64,000 nt of DNA, taken from Rhodanobacter sp. FDAARGOS 1247. GTDB lineage: Bacteria > Pseudomonadota > Gammaproteobacteria > Xanthomonadales > Rhodanobacteraceae. This document shows, piece after piece, positions 48,986-58,398 of this stretch. The notes below the pieces were generated by a model. The model saw only the letters and a program-made list of their open reading frames with translations, had not been told where the DNA came from and searched no databases. Each line of letters starts with the position of its first letter. Position 1 is the first letter of the stretch. The position numbers and the translations under genes were made by a program. Location of the stretch: contig NZ_CP069535.1 of assembly GCF_016889805.1 (NCBI RefSeq), positions 2,666,001-2,730,000 of the forward strand. The letters are read 5' to 3'.

Positions 48986-51268
48986 ATGAGTACCACCCGA
49001 AAACTCTGGCTGGGGCTGGCGGCGTTGCTCGTCGCCTCCTTCGCCGTGCTGCTGTGGGTCGGCAAGGAGGTCCACCAGCAGGCGCCGCCGCTGCCCACCG
49101 CCGTCGTCACGGCCGACGGCCAGACGCTGTACACCAGGGGCGACATGGAAGAAGGCCGGCAGGTCTGGCAGAGCATCGGCGGCCAGCAGCTGGGCTCGAT
49201 CTGGGGCCATGGCGCCTTGCTGGCGCCGGACTGGAGCGCGGACTGGCTGCATCGCGAAAGCATGGCGATGCTTGAATTGCTTTCCCGCGACGCCGGCCTG
49301 GGCCCCTACGACACGCTGACCGCGCAACAGCAGGCCCCGCTGAAGGCTCGCGTGCAGGAAGAGCTGCGCACCAACACCTGGGACGCGGCCAACAACACCA
49401 TCACCGTCTCGGCGTTGCGCGCCCGCGCGATGGAAGCCGTGGCGGCGCACTACATGAGCCTGCTCGGCAACGACCCGGCCACGCACAAGCTGCGCGAAGG
49501 CTACGCCATGCGCGAGAACACTGTGGCCGAGATGGAACACCGGCGCGAGGTCACCGCGTTCTTCTGGTGGACCAGCTGGGCCGCCGCCACGCAGCGCCCG
49601 AACGAGCCGATGAGCTATACGCAGAACTGGCCGTACGAACCACTGGCCGGCAACACGCCGACCTCGACCAGCTTCCTGTGGTCGGTCTTCAGCATCCTGT
49701 TCATGATCTTCGGCATCGGCCTGCTCGGCTGGCATCACGCCCGCCAGGTCAGCCATGAACCGCTGCCGGTCGTTCCGGCACGCGACCCGCTGACCGAGTT
49801 CAAGGCCACGCCGTCGATGAAGGCCACCGGCAAGTATTTCTGGACCGTGCTGGGGCTGTTCCTGGCGCAGATCCTGCTGGGCGCCACCACCGCGCACTAT
49901 CAGGTGGAAGGCCAGCAAGCCTACGGCTTCGCGCTGGCCAACTACCTGCCGTACAGCCTCACCCGCACCTGGCATACCGAACTGGCCGTGCTGTGGATCG
50001 CCACCGCGTGGCTGGCCACCGGCCTGTACATCGCGCCGCTGATCTCCGGCCATGAGCCGAAATTCCAGCGCCTCGGGGTGAACTTCCTGTGGGTCTGCCT
50101 GCTGGTCATCGTGGTCGGTTCGTTCGCCGGCCAGTGGTTCGCGGTGATGGACAAGATGGGCCTCAAGTACAACTTCTGGTTTGGCCACCAGGGCTGGGAG
50201 TACACCGACATCGGCCGCTTCTGGCAGATCTTCCTGTTCATCGGCCTGATGCTGTGGCTGTTCCTGGTCGGCCGCGCCCTGTGGCCGGCGATGAACCGCA
50301 ACAAGGAAGGCGCCTCGATCGTGGGCCTGCTGTTCCTGTCCACGGTGGCGATCGGCCTGCTCTACGGCGCCGGCCTGATGTGGGGCGAGCACACCCATAT
50401 CGCGATGGTCGAGTACTGGCGCTGGTGGGTGGTGCACCTGTGGGTGGAAGGCTTCTTCGAAGTGTTCGCCACCGCGGTGATCAGCTACCTGTTCGTGCGG
50501 CTGGGCCTGCTGCGGGTGACCACGGCCACCACCAACGTGCTGTTCGCCACCATCGTGTTCATGGCCGGCGGCGTGCTCGGCACCCTGCATCACCTGTACT
50601 TCAGCGGCACCACCACGGCGGTGATCGCGCTGGGCGCCAGCTTCTCGGCACTGGAAGTGGTGCCACTGGCCCTGATCGGCATGGAAGCGTATGACACCTG
50701 GAAGAAGCAGCACGAGGCACCATGGATGGCGCGCTACCGCTGGCCGATCATGTTCTTCGTGGCGGTGAGCTTCTGGAACCTGGTCGGTGCCGGCCTGCTC
50801 GGCTTCCTGGTCAACACGCCGATCGCGCTGTACTACATGCAGGGCCTGAACCTCACCGCCACGCATGGCCACACCGCCCTGTTCGGCGTGTACGGCATGC
50901 TCGGCCTGGGCCTGATGCTGTTCTGCCTGCGCGGCATCAAGCCGGACGCCGAGTGGCGCGAAGGCTGGCTGAAGAGCTCGTTCTGGCTGCTCAACATCGG
51001 CCTCTCGCTGATGGCTGCGCTGACCCTGCTGCCGCTGGGCATCCTGCAGCTGAAGGCGGTGCTGGGGCACGGCTACTGGTTCGCCCGCTCGGCCGAGTTC
51101 ATGGATCGCCCGCTGATCCACATGCTGGTGTGGATGCGCGTGCCGGGCGACACCCTGTTCGCCATCGGCGCGCTGCTGATCTCGGTGTTCGTGGCCGCGC
51201 TGTGGCTGTTCCCGAAACGACGGACGGCAACGGCGACCTCGCCACGAGCGATTCGCAACAACGCGTGA
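48986..51268 (+). CDS. norB: Quinol-dependent nitric oxide reductase qNor
   Basis: Reduces 2 NO to N2O using quinol, without a cytochrome c partner. 760 aa. N-terminal fused NorC-like part (helix WLGLAALLVASFAVLLWVG, then GGQQLGSIWGHGALLAPDWS), followed by the 12-helix haem-copper-type core with FFWWTSWAAATQRP and haem/FeB His segments (TRTWHTELAVLWIATAW, VVHLWVEGFFEVFATA, TLHHLYFSGT). ATG 48986 with GGGAGA 7 nt upstream. A perfect hairpin follows the stop. It draws on the ubiquinol supplied by the nearby ubi genes. Confidence 0.96.
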   Translation: MSTTRKLWLGLAALLVASFAVLLWVGKEVHQQAPPLPTAVVTADGQTLYTRGDMEEGRQVWQSIGGQQLGSIWGHGALLAPDWSADWLHRESMAMLELLSRDAGLGPYDTLTAQQQAPLKARVQEELRTNTWDAANNTITVSALRARAMEAVAAHYMSLLGNDPATHKLREGYAMRENTVAEMEHRREVTAFFWWTSWAAATQRPNEPMSYTQNWPYEPLAGNTPTSTSFLWSVFSILFMIFGIGLLGWHHARQVSHEPLPVVPARDPLTEFKATPSMKATGKYFWTVLGLFLAQILLGATTAHYQVEGQQAYGFALANYLPYSLTRTWHTELAVLWIATAWLATGLYIAPLISGHEPKFQRLGVNFLWVCLLVIVVGSFAGQWFAVMDKMGLKYNFWFGHQGWEYTDIGRFWQIFLFIGLMLWLFLVGRALWPAMNRNKEGASIVGLLFLSTVAIGLLYGAGLMWGEHTHIAMVEYWRWWVVHLWVEGFFEVFATAVISYLFVRLGLLRVTTATTNVLFATIVFMAGGVLGTLHHLYFSGTTTAVIALGASFSALEVVPLALIGMEAYDTWKKQHEAPWMARYRWPIMFFVAVSFWNLVGAGLLGFLVNTPIALYYMQGLNLTATHGHTALFGVYGMLGLGLMLFCLRGIKPDAEWREGWLKSSFWLLNIGLSLMAALTLLPLGILQLKAVLGHGYWFARSAEFMDRPLIHMLVWMRVPGDTLFAIGALLISVFVAALWLFPKRRTATATSPRAIRNNA

Positions 51269-51271
51269 CTT

Positions 51272-51305
51272 GCATCAGGGCGCGCCACACGGCGCGCCCT
51301 GATGC
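51272..51305 (+). terminator. Perfect 15-bp hairpin between norB and sirB2
   Basis: GCATCAGGGCGCGCC / GGCGCGCCCTGATGC with an ACAC loop, 3 nt after the norB stop, followed by TTTA. Strong stem with a short T tract: probably a partial terminator separating norB mRNA from the downstream five-gene run. Confidence 0.7.
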
Positions 51306-51334
51306 TTTACCCGTTCCCCGGCAGCGATCCCCCG

Positions 51335-51739
51335 ATGCTCGAGTTCTATCCCCAAATCAAATGGCTCCACATCGCCTGCGTGCTGGCCAGCGGTTCGCTG
51401 TTCGCGCTGCGCGGCCTGCTGACCCAGTTCGGCTACGCCGGCGCCGCCCAGTGGGAGCCCGTGCGCTGGCTGAGCTACGCGATCGACACCACCCTGCTCA
51501 CCGCCGCGCTGATGCTGGTCAGCATCCTGCCCGGCGCGCTGTTCGCCAACGGCTGGCTCACCACCAAGCTGGTGCTGCTGGTGGTCTACGTGGTGCTGGC
51601 CACGCTGGCACTGAAGCGCGCCCGCAGCCGCCGTGCGCGGCTGGCCTTCTTCATCGCCGCGCTGGCCAGCTACGTCTACATGCTCGGCGTGGCGCGCATG
51701 CACCACCCGCTGGGCTGGCTGCATGGATGGATCGCATGA
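51335..51739 (+). CDS. SirB2-family small membrane protein
   Basis: 134 aa, four membrane helices with a conserved N-terminal HIACVLASGSLFALRG and C-terminal YVYMLGVARMHHPLGW. SirB2-family proteins are small integral membrane proteins of unclear function, often near respiratory genes. ATG 51335 (MLEFYPQIKWLH) matches the family start; an upstream ATG at 51302 lies inside the hairpin. Its stop overlaps the next start (ATGA). Confidence 0.85.
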   Translation: MLEFYPQIKWLHIACVLASGSLFALRGLLTQFGYAGAAQWEPVRWLSYAIDTTLLTAALMLVSILPGALFANGWLTTKLVLLVVYVVLATLALKRARSRRARLAFFIAALASYVYMLGVARMHHPLGWLHGWIA

Positions 51740-53688
51740 GCGCACAACCGTTCAACCACGGCGAGCCGCGTGACCACACGCTGGACGCCTGCTTCCTCGG
51801 CCCCTACGGCGAGAACGACGCGCTGCTGGAAAAGATGCTGGTCGAGTTCCTGCGCGACCACGTCTACTGGCGGCGCAACTTCCACCCGGAAGATCCGCCG
51901 GCGATCGCCACCGCCGCCGCGCATCATCCCGATTACCTTGCCTTCGAATCGCGCATGCGCCGCGAGCTGCACCAGCTGTCGGCGTTGCTGAAGAAGTCGG
52001 TGCCGTTCCACAGCCCGCGCTACATCGGCCACATGGCCTCGGACCTGCTGCTGCCGGGCCTGGCCGCGCAGATGCTGACCCTGCCCTACAACCCCAACAA
52101 CGTCAGCGAGGATGCCGCGCCGGTCACCGTCGACATGGAAGTGCAGGTCGGCCTGCAGCTGGCGCGCATGCTCGGCTATCCGCACGATCCGGCGCAGGAC
52201 GCCTGTGCGTTCGGCCACCTCACCTCCGGCGGCACCCTGGCCAACTACCAGGCACTGCGCCTGGCGCTGGCGCTGAAGGCGTTTCCTGTGGCGCTGCGCA
52301 CTGCGCAGGTTCCCGGGCTGGCGCTGCCGGAGGATGACTGGAGCGCATTCAACCTCGCGCAGGCGGACGGCATCGCGCTGCTGGCCGACTGGCAGGCCTG
52401 GCTTGCGGCGCAGCCCGCGGCCGAGCGCAGCCGCTGGCTGCATCGGGTCGAACGCGAGCGGATCGAGCAGCGCGGCCTGGTCGACTTCTTCGCCGCCCAT
52501 CCCGCGCTGAAGCTGCCGCGGGTGCTGGCGCCGGTGACCGCCCACTACTCGTGGAGCAAGGGCGTGAAGCTGCTCGGCCTGGGGCGCGACCAGCTGGAAC
52601 TGCTGCCCACCGAAGGCATGCGACTGGACCCGGCCGCCCTGCGCGACACGCTGGAGCGCTGCGCCCGCCAGCGACAACCCGTGCTGATGTGCGTGGCGGT
52701 GCTGGGCGGCACCGAGTACGGCACCATCGATCCGATCGACCAGGTGCTGGCCGCCCGCGAGGCCGTGCGTGCGGACGGGCTGGATTTCGCGGTCCACGTC
52801 GACGCTGCCTGGGGCGGCTACCTGGCCACCCTGTTCCGCAACGAGGACGGCTCGCTGCGTCCGCGCGACGAAGTCGCCGCCGACTACGTGCAGTTCCCCG
52901 CGCCCGCCGTGCATGCCGCGTTCGCCGCGCTGGGCGCCACCGACTCGGTCACCGTCGATCCGCACAAGCTCGGCTACCTGCCCTATGGCAGCGGCGCCTT
53001 CATCTGCCGCGACCACCGGGCGATGGCGCTGCTGGCCGAGCGCGCCGACTATGTCTTCCACGGCGGCACGCCGAAGGACTATCTCGCCCGCTACCGCAGC
53101 CTGGGCCAGTTCATTCCGGAAGGCTCCAAGTCCGGCACCGCGGCGGCGGCCGTCTATGTCACCCACAAGGTGTTGCCGCTGGATCACGCCCACTTCGGCC
53201 GCCTGCCCTGCGCCACCGTGCGTGCCGCCGAAACCTTCCACGCCCGCGCGCAGCGCTTCGCGCTGGAACTGGCCGACTGCGTCCATGCACTGGTGCCGTT
53301 CGCGCCGGACAGCAACCTGGTCTGCCTGGCGCTCAACCCGCGCGGCAACCGCTCGATCACCGCCGCCAACGCCTTTGTGCGCGAACTGCACGACACCTTG
53401 CGCTGCGATCCGCAGCAGCCGCTGCAGACCAAGGAGTTCTTCGGCTCGGTGACCACGCTGCGCCCGGACATGCTGGGCCACGCGCAGACCACGCGCATCT
53501 TCCAGGCGCTGGGCCTGGATGCGAGCTCGCTCGATCCGGACGAGGACCGGCTGATGATCCTGCGCCACACACTGATGAATCCGTACCTGATCGATCACGA
53601 GAACGGCATCAGCTACATCGACCGCTATTTCGAATTTCTCGGCCGCCGCATGCGCGCGATGCACCGGGCCGCGAGCCACGCGCCATGA
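51736..53688 (+). CDS. PLP-dependent group II decarboxylase, tyrosine-decarboxylase-like
   Basis: 650 aa, longer than glutamate or aromatic decarboxylases (~480) but near Enterococcus tyrosine decarboxylase (~620). Shared patterns: SPRYIGHMASD, NNVSEDAAPVT, HVDAAWGGY, PLP lysine in TVDPHKLGYLPYGSGA (Lys411), EGSKSGTAAA and a late LMNPY motif. Predicted to release CO2 from an aromatic amino acid, perhaps Tyr to tyramine. The substrate is inferred. ATGA-coupled to sirB2 and to the cysteine-synthase-like gene. Confidence 0.85.
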   Translation: MSAQPFNHGEPRDHTLDACFLGPYGENDALLEKMLVEFLRDHVYWRRNFHPEDPPAIATAAAHHPDYLAFESRMRRELHQLSALLKKSVPFHSPRYIGHMASDLLLPGLAAQMLTLPYNPNNVSEDAAPVTVDMEVQVGLQLARMLGYPHDPAQDACAFGHLTSGGTLANYQALRLALALKAFPVALRTAQVPGLALPEDDWSAFNLAQADGIALLADWQAWLAAQPAAERSRWLHRVERERIEQRGLVDFFAAHPALKLPRVLAPVTAHYSWSKGVKLLGLGRDQLELLPTEGMRLDPAALRDTLERCARQRQPVLMCVAVLGGTEYGTIDPIDQVLAAREAVRADGLDFAVHVDAAWGGYLATLFRNEDGSLRPRDEVAADYVQFPAPAVHAAFAALGATDSVTVDPHKLGYLPYGSGAFICRDHRAMALLAERADYVFHGGTPKDYLARYRSLGQFIPEGSKSGTAAAAVYVTHKVLPLDHAHFGRLPCATVRAAETFHARAQRFALELADCVHALVPFAPDSNLVCLALNPRGNRSITAANAFVRELHDTLRCDPQQPLQTKEFFGSVTTLRPDMLGHAQTTRIFQALGLDASSLDPDEDRLMILRHTLMNPYLIDHENGISYIDRYFEFLGRRMRAMHRAASHAP

Positions 53689-54809
53689 ATCCGGAGTCTC
53701 CGATGGACAGCGTCCTGCACCTGGTCAACCTGCAACAGGACCATGATCGCCGCTGGGTGCACGATGCCCTGACCAAGCTGGCGCAGGAGGCCGCGCGCTC
53801 CGCCGACACCCATCTGCTGAAGCTGAATTTCCCCGGCTTCCACGGCATCGACTTCTACTTCAAGGACGAGGCCGCCCACCCCAGCGGCAGCCTGAAGCAC
53901 CGGCTGGCCCGCTCGCTGTTCCTGTACGCGCTGTGCAACGGCCGGCTGCGTGGCGGCCAGGCGGTGGTGGACGCATCTTCGGGCAGCACGGCGATTTCGG
54001 AAGCCTGGTTCGCGCGCCTGCTCGGCCTGTCATTCACCGCGGTGATGCCGGCCTGCACCGCGCCGGGCAAGATCCGCGACGTGCAGGCGCTGGGCGGCAC
54101 CTGCGACCTGGTCGACGACCCGGCCCAGGTGCACGCACGCGCCGCCGAACATGCCGCACGCGGCGCCTGCCACCTCGACCAGTTCGGCCTGGCCGAACGC
54201 GCCACCGATTGGCGCGGCAACAACAACATCGCCGAGTCGATCATCGGCCAGCTGGCGCTGGAAGCCGAACCCGAACCGGCGTGGATCGTCTGCGGCGCCG
54301 GCACCGGCGGCACCTCGGCCACCATCGGCCGCTACCTGCGCTACCGCCGGCTGCACACCAGACTGTGCGTGGCCGAGCCCAGCGGCAGCGGCTACGTGCA
54401 CGGCTGGCGCAACCGCGACACGAAGGCGGTGGCCAGCCAGCCCACCCTGATCGAGGGCATCGGCCGACCGCGCGTGGAACCGGGCTTCATCTTCGACGTG
54501 GTCGACCGCGTCAACGAAATTCCCGACGCCGCCTCGATCGCCGCCGCCTGGTTGCTGGAAGACCTGCTCGGCCATCGCTACGGCGGCTCGTCCGGCACCA
54601 ACCTGGTCGCCTGCCTGCAGCTGGCCGCGTCGATGCGCGCGCGCGGACAGCGCGGCAGCATCGTCAGCCTGCTGTGCGACCGCGGCGAGCGCTACGCGCA
54701 GACCCTGTTCGACCGCGACTGGCTGGCCGCGCGCGCGATCGACCTCGCGCCGTGGGATGCCGCGCTGCGCCACAGCCTGGCCAGCGGCCGCGCGCCCGCA
54801 CTGACATGA
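53685..54809 (+). CDS. Cysteine-synthase-like fold-type II PLP enzyme
   Basis: 374 aa. PLP lysine in HPSGSLKHR (Lys71), DASSGSTAIS substrate loop, phosphate-binding GAGTGGTSATIGRY and C-terminal GSSGTNLVACLQLA. It belongs to the 'PLP-dependent cysteine synthase family' rather than CysK/CysM proper; the TSGNT loop of CysK is SSGST here, so beta-replacement on another substrate or a desulfhydrase activity is possible. Start ATG 53685 overlaps the decarboxylase stop (ATGA); ATG 53703 is an alternative. Reaction unknown. Confidence 0.83.
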   Translation: MNPESPMDSVLHLVNLQQDHDRRWVHDALTKLAQEAARSADTHLLKLNFPGFHGIDFYFKDEAAHPSGSLKHRLARSLFLYALCNGRLRGGQAVVDASSGSTAISEAWFARLLGLSFTAVMPACTAPGKIRDVQALGGTCDLVDDPAQVHARAAEHAARGACHLDQFGLAERATDWRGNNNIAESIIGQLALEAEPEPAWIVCGAGTGGTSATIGRYLRYRRLHTRLCVAEPSGSGYVHGWRNRDTKAVASQPTLIEGIGRPRVEPGFIFDVVDRVNEIPDAASIAAAWLLEDLLGHRYGGSSGTNLVACLQLAASMRARGQRGSIVSLLCDRGERYAQTLFDRDWLAARAIDLAPWDAALRHSLASGRAPALT

Positions 54810-55492
54810 GCACCGCAGCATTGCCGGCCCAGGGCATGCACTTTGCGCTGCTGGGCCATGGCCGTTTCGGCGCGGCGTTTGCGCAACTGTTGCTGCAGGC
54901 GGGGCACCACGTGCGCGTGTTCGATCCGCACGCGCGGGTTCCCGCCGCGCTGGCCGCGCCATCCTTGCGTGTCGCGCTCGAGGGCGCGCAGTGGATCGTG
55001 CTGGCGATGCCGGTGCCGCAACTGCGCGACGCCCTGCTCGCGTTGCAACCGCTGCTGCACGCCGGCCAGATCGTGTTCGACGTGGGCAGCGTGAAGATGC
55101 ATCCCTGCGCGGCGATGGACGAGTTGCTGGGCGACGCGATTCCCCACGTCGGCAGCCACCCGCTGTTCGGCCCGCTCAGCCTGGCCCGCGACGAGCGGCC
55201 GCGGCGCACGGTGATCTGCGCCTCCGCCCGGCATCCGCAGGCCGCCGCACGCGCGGGGGAGTTGTTCGCCGCGCTCGGCTGCGAAGTCATCGAACAGGAC
55301 CCGGAGCGCCACGACCGCGCGATGGCGCGCACCCACGTGCTGGCCTTCTTCATCGCCAAGGGGCTGATCGACATCGGCGTGGACGACGGCATGCCGATCG
55401 CGCCGCCCTCGTTCCAGGGCATGAAACACATGCTGGCCGCGACGGATGACGACGAGCTGGCCATTGCGACCTCGGGCGAACCGTCCGCATGA
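54806..55492 (+). CDS. TyrA-like (prephenate dehydrogenase family) oxidoreductase
   Basis: 228 aa. Rossmann motif [23 protein letters not shown], the conserved [10 protein letters not shown] segment and [14 protein letters not shown] match prephenate/arogenate dehydrogenases. Shorter than a stand-alone TyrA (~280+), with a trimmed dimerisation domain. Expected chemistry: NAD(P)-dependent oxidative decarboxylation of prephenate or an analogue, giving a 4-hydroxyphenyl product. ATGA-coupled on both sides. Its place beside a tyrosine-decarboxylase-like enzyme suggests a shared aromatic pathway. Confidence 0.83.
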   Translation: MSTAALPAQGMHFALLGHGRFGAAFAQLLLQAGHHVRVFDPHARVPAALAAPSLRVALEGAQWIVLAMPVPQLRDALLALQPLLHAGQIVFDVGSVKMHPCAAMDELLGDAIPHVGSHPLFGPLSLARDERPRRTVICASARHPQAAARAGELFAALGCEVIEQDPERHDRAMARTHVLAFFIAKGLIDIGVDDGMPIAPPSFQGMKHMLAATDDDELAIATSGEPSA

Positions 55493-57036
55493 GTTTCCAC
55501 GACCTGCGCAGCTTCCTGCAGCGGCTGGAGCGCGAGCGGCAATTGCAGCGCGTCAGCGCACCCGTGGACATACATCTCGAATCCACCGCGCTGAGCCTGC
55601 GCGCGCTGCGCGAGGCGGGTCCCGCGTTGCTGATGGAACATCCCGGCGACAGTCGCCACGCCCTGCTCGGCAACCTGTTCGGCCATCGTCGCCGCATCGA
55701 GCTGGCACTGGCCGGGCGGCCGCTGGCCTCGCTGCGCGAATTGGGCCAGCTGCTTGCCGCGATCAAGGAACCGCGCTGGCCGCCCAGCCTGCGCCAGGCG
55801 CTGGGCACCTGGCCGGAGCTGGCGCAACTGGCCCACGTCGCGCCGCAACGCGTGCGGGAAGCGGCGTTCGAACACGAAACGCTGCGCGGCGACGAGATCG
55901 ACCTGGCCCGCCTGCCGATCCAGCACTGCTGGCCGGACGACGCCGGCAAGCTGGTCACCTTCGGCCTGGTGGTGACCCGGGGCACCGACAAGCCCCGACA
56001 GAACGTGGCGATCTACCGCCAGCAGGTCATCGGTCCGAACCGGGTGATCATGCGCTGGCTGCCGCATCGCGGCGGCGCGCTGGACTACGCCGACTGGCGC
56101 GCCGCGCATCCGCGGCAACCGTTCCCGCTACTGGTCGCCATCGGCGCCGATCCGGCGACCATGCTGGCCGCCGTGGCGCCGGTGCCGGACAGCTTGTCCG
56201 AATACGAATTCGCCGGCCTGCTGCGCGGCCAGCGCACCCGCGTTTGGCACAGCGAGCTGACCGGGCTGGATGCACCGGCCGGTGCGGAGATCCTGCTGGA
56301 AGGCTTCATCCACCCCGGCGACACCGCGCTGGAAGGCCCGTTCGGCGACCACACCGGCTACTACAACGCGCAGGATCACTTCCCCGTCTTCACCATCGAA
56401 CGCCTGCACCTGCGCCGCGACGCGATCTACCATGGCAGCTACATGGGCCGCGCGCCGCACGACGAGCCGTCGGTGCTGTCGATGGCGCTGAACGACATCT
56501 TCGTGCCGATCCTGCAGAAGGTGTTTCCCGAGATCGTCGACTTCTTCCTGCCGCCGGAAGCGTGCTCGTACCGCATCGCCGTGGTCAGCATCCGCAAGCA
56601 GTACGCCGGCCATGCGCGGCGCATCATGATGGCGGTGTGGTCGTACCTGCGCCAGTTCACCTACACCAAGTTCGTGATCGTCACCGACGACGACATCGAC
56701 GTGCGCGACTGGTCGGCGGTGATCTGGGCGCTGTCCACCCGGGTCGATCCCGCGCGCGACACCATGCTGGTGGAGAACACCCCGATCGACTACCTGGACT
56801 TCGCCAGCCCGGTGGCCGGCGTGGGCTCCAAGCTCGGCATCGACGCCACCCGCAAATGGCCGTCCGAAACCGCGCGTGCGTGGAGCCGGCCGATCGTGCC
56901 GGATGCCGCGGTGGAGCGGCGCGTGGATGCCCTGTGGCAATCACTGCAGGCATCCCGCGACCGCCAGGAATGCTTCACGGCTCGTCGTGCATCTCGTGCA
57001 TGGCCGGCGCCGGCTGGTCCCAGCCCGGATCATTGA
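55489..57036 (+). CDS. ubiD: UbiD 4-hydroxy-3-polyprenylbenzoate decarboxylase
   Basis: prFMN-dependent decarboxylase of ubiquinone synthesis. 515 aa, very close to E. coli UbiD throughout: [59 protein letters not shown] and [20 protein letters not shown]. So this is a true UbiD orthologue, not merely a UbiD-fold enzyme. The last ~20 residues extend beyond the usual end and overlap the convergent gene by 62 bp. UbiX, which makes prFMN, is not in the window. Last gene of the ATGA-coupled run. Confidence 0.95.
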   Translation: MSFHDLRSFLQRLERERQLQRVSAPVDIHLESTALSLRALREAGPALLMEHPGDSRHALLGNLFGHRRRIELALAGRPLASLRELGQLLAAIKEPRWPPSLRQALGTWPELAQLAHVAPQRVREAAFEHETLRGDEIDLARLPIQHCWPDDAGKLVTFGLVVTRGTDKPRQNVAIYRQQVIGPNRVIMRWLPHRGGALDYADWRAAHPRQPFPLLVAIGADPATMLAAVAPVPDSLSEYEFAGLLRGQRTRVWHSELTGLDAPAGAEILLEGFIHPGDTALEGPFGDHTGYYNAQDHFPVFTIERLHLRRDAIYHGSYMGRAPHDEPSVLSMALNDIFVPILQKVFPEIVDFFLPPEACSYRIAVVSIRKQYAGHARRIMMAVWSYLRQFTYTKFVIVTDDDIDVRDWSAVIWALSTRVDPARDTMLVENTPIDYLDFASPVAGVGSKLGIDATRKWPSETARAWSRPIVPDAAVERRVDALWQSLQASRDRQECFTARRASRAWPAPAGPSPDH

Positions 57037-57469
57037 AGTAGTGCGGATAGTGCGCGATCGCCTCGCGCATCGCGGCCACCGCCTTGACCTTGCCAGGGTT
57101 GGCCTGCAGGGCCTGCGCCGCACCGAGCAGCGGTGCCAGGATGCCGTGCAGGGCCGCGTCCGGTTCGGCGGCCAGCTTGCAGTTGGCGAACATGAAGCCC
57201 ACCGCATCCTCCACTTCGGCCGCGCGGTCGACCGCCATCGGCGCACTCATGTGGCCCATCTCGTAGTGACGCAGCTGGTCCACCGCGACGTGCACGCGAC
57301 GCATGCCCTCGCGCAGGGACGCGTCCGGCTCCCAGCGCTGCGCGGGCACGCTCACCGTGGCGGCGTGGTGGCTGGCGTGTTCCGCATGCGATTGCGGTGA
57401 CGCGGCCTGCACCGAAACGGCCAGGCCCAGGCCGCAGGCCAGGGCGACAAGAGTGGGGACGGATGTCAT
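56975..57469 (-). CDS. His/Met-rich periplasmic protein of unknown function
   Basis: 164 aa. Signal peptide ([21 protein letters not shown]), then a His-rich start (HAEHASHH) and a helical body with MGHM and [10 protein letters not shown] near the end, finishing MHEMHDEP. The His/Met clusters suggest metal, perhaps copper, binding; this is inference. GGAG lies 8 nt before ATG 57469. An FNR-like box sits about 78 bp upstream. Its 3' end overlaps ubiD. Confidence 0.8.
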   Translation of the reverse strand: MTSVPTLVALACGLGLAVSVQAASPQSHAEHASHHAATVSVPAQRWEPDASLREGMRRVHVAVDQLRHYEMGHMSAPMAVDRAAEVEDAVGFMFANCKLAAEPDAALHGILAPLLGAAQALQANPGKVKAVAAMREAIAHYPHYFNDPGWDQPAPAMHEMHDEP

Positions 57470-57540
57470 GGGAAGCGCTCCAGCAGGCGGCGTGCATGCC
57501 GCGGATGGAAGGATGCTAGCGCGGGCCCGCCGCTGCGCGA

Positions 57541-57554
57541 CTGACCCACGTCAA
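57541..57554. promoter_or_regulatory. FNR-like box upstream of the His/Met-rich protein gene
   Basis: CTGACCCACGTCAA: right half matches GTCAA, left half is CTGAC. Centred 78 bp before the minus-strand start at 57469. Confidence 0.5.
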
Positions 57555-57591
57555 CCGCGCGACCGTCATCGCTGCGGCCGGCTGCCGCAGC

Positions 57592-58149
57592 TCAGTTGCC
57601 GTTGCCGCGGCGCGGAAGCATCCGGCGCAAGGTGTCGTCATGCATGAAGTAGTGGTGATACAGCGCTGCGGCTGCGTGCAGGCCCACCAGGTAATAGCCG
57701 ATCGTGCCGATGGTGCCGTGTAGGTCCTCCAGCCGCTCGCCGAGCAGGTCGTCCGGCGCGATCAGCGGCGGCAGCTCCAGGCCGAAGAACGGGATCACCT
57801 TGCCGCCCGCACTCAGGGTCAGCCAGCCCAGCGCCGGCATCACGATCAGGAACACATACAGCAGCAAGTGCATGATCCCGGCCAGGTGATGCTGCCAGGC
57901 CGGAAGGCTCGCATCACGGCGCGGCGCCGGCGTCGTCAGGCGAATGGCCAGGCGCAGGAAGACCAGCGCGAACACGCCCAGCCCCAGCATGAAATGCCAG
58001 GTCTTCAGGCCGGCGCGCAAGCTGCTGCCGCGCGGCGCCAGTTCGTGCAGCTCGATGCAGGCATACACGGCGACCAGCAGCGCCAGCATCAGCCAGTGCA
58101 TGCCGATCGACAGCGGGTGGTAACGGTCGGTGGTGTTCATCGGATTCAT
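57592..58149 (-). CDS. Cytochrome b561 (YodB/CybB type)
   Basis: 185 aa, four membrane helices. Haem-ligand His in IGMHWLMLALLVAVYA, LKTWHFMLGLGVF, GIMHLLLYVFLIVMP and LVGLHAAAALYHHYF. Likely a quinol-oxidising dihaem b561 in the inner membrane. Start ATG 58149 or 58140 (neither has a clear Shine-Dalgarno). It is divergent from ubiU across a region with two FNR-like boxes. Confidence 0.9.
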   Translation of the reverse strand: MNPMNTTDRYHPLSIGMHWLMLALLVAVYACIELHELAPRGSSLRAGLKTWHFMLGLGVFALVFLRLAIRLTTPAPRRDASLPAWQHHLAGIMHLLLYVFLIVMPALGWLTLSAGGKVIPFFGLELPPLIAPDDLLGERLEDLHGTIGTIGYYLVGLHAAAALYHHYFMHDDTLRRMLPRRGNGN

Positions 58150-58246
58150 GGGGAGTTTCGCCGTCGGCAATCGGAACAGATGGTCGGGCATCGACACGAG
58201 TCGTGCAAAGCCGGGCACAGCATGGACGGCACCGGCGCGCCCGGGA

Positions 58247-58260
58247 TTGACCTCGGTCAA
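58247..58260. promoter_or_regulatory. FNR/ANR-type box between cytochrome b561 and ubiU
   Basis: TTGACCTCGGTCAA, a perfectly symmetric TTGAC-N4-GTCAA. Centred about 105 bp upstream of the b561 start and 145 bp upstream of ubiU. Confidence 0.7.
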
Positions 58261-58325
58261 CTTCCGTTCCAGTGACTTCGGCGCATCCGCCGATTTTTCC
58301 CGCATCCGCACGGAACCGCTCCGAC

Positions 58326-58339
58326 CTGACCCATGTCAA
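58326..58339. promoter_or_regulatory. Second FNR-like box, proximal to ubiU
   Basis: CTGACCCATGTCAA, nearly the same sequence as the 57541 box. Centred 66 bp upstream of the preferred ubiU start at 58399, a normal activating distance if transcription begins near 58374. Confidence 0.5.
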
Positions 58340-58398
58340 CGCAGCTCGCCGGATCAGCCGCCACGATGCGCCGCGAACTTCCTGGCTTCGAGGTGCAC

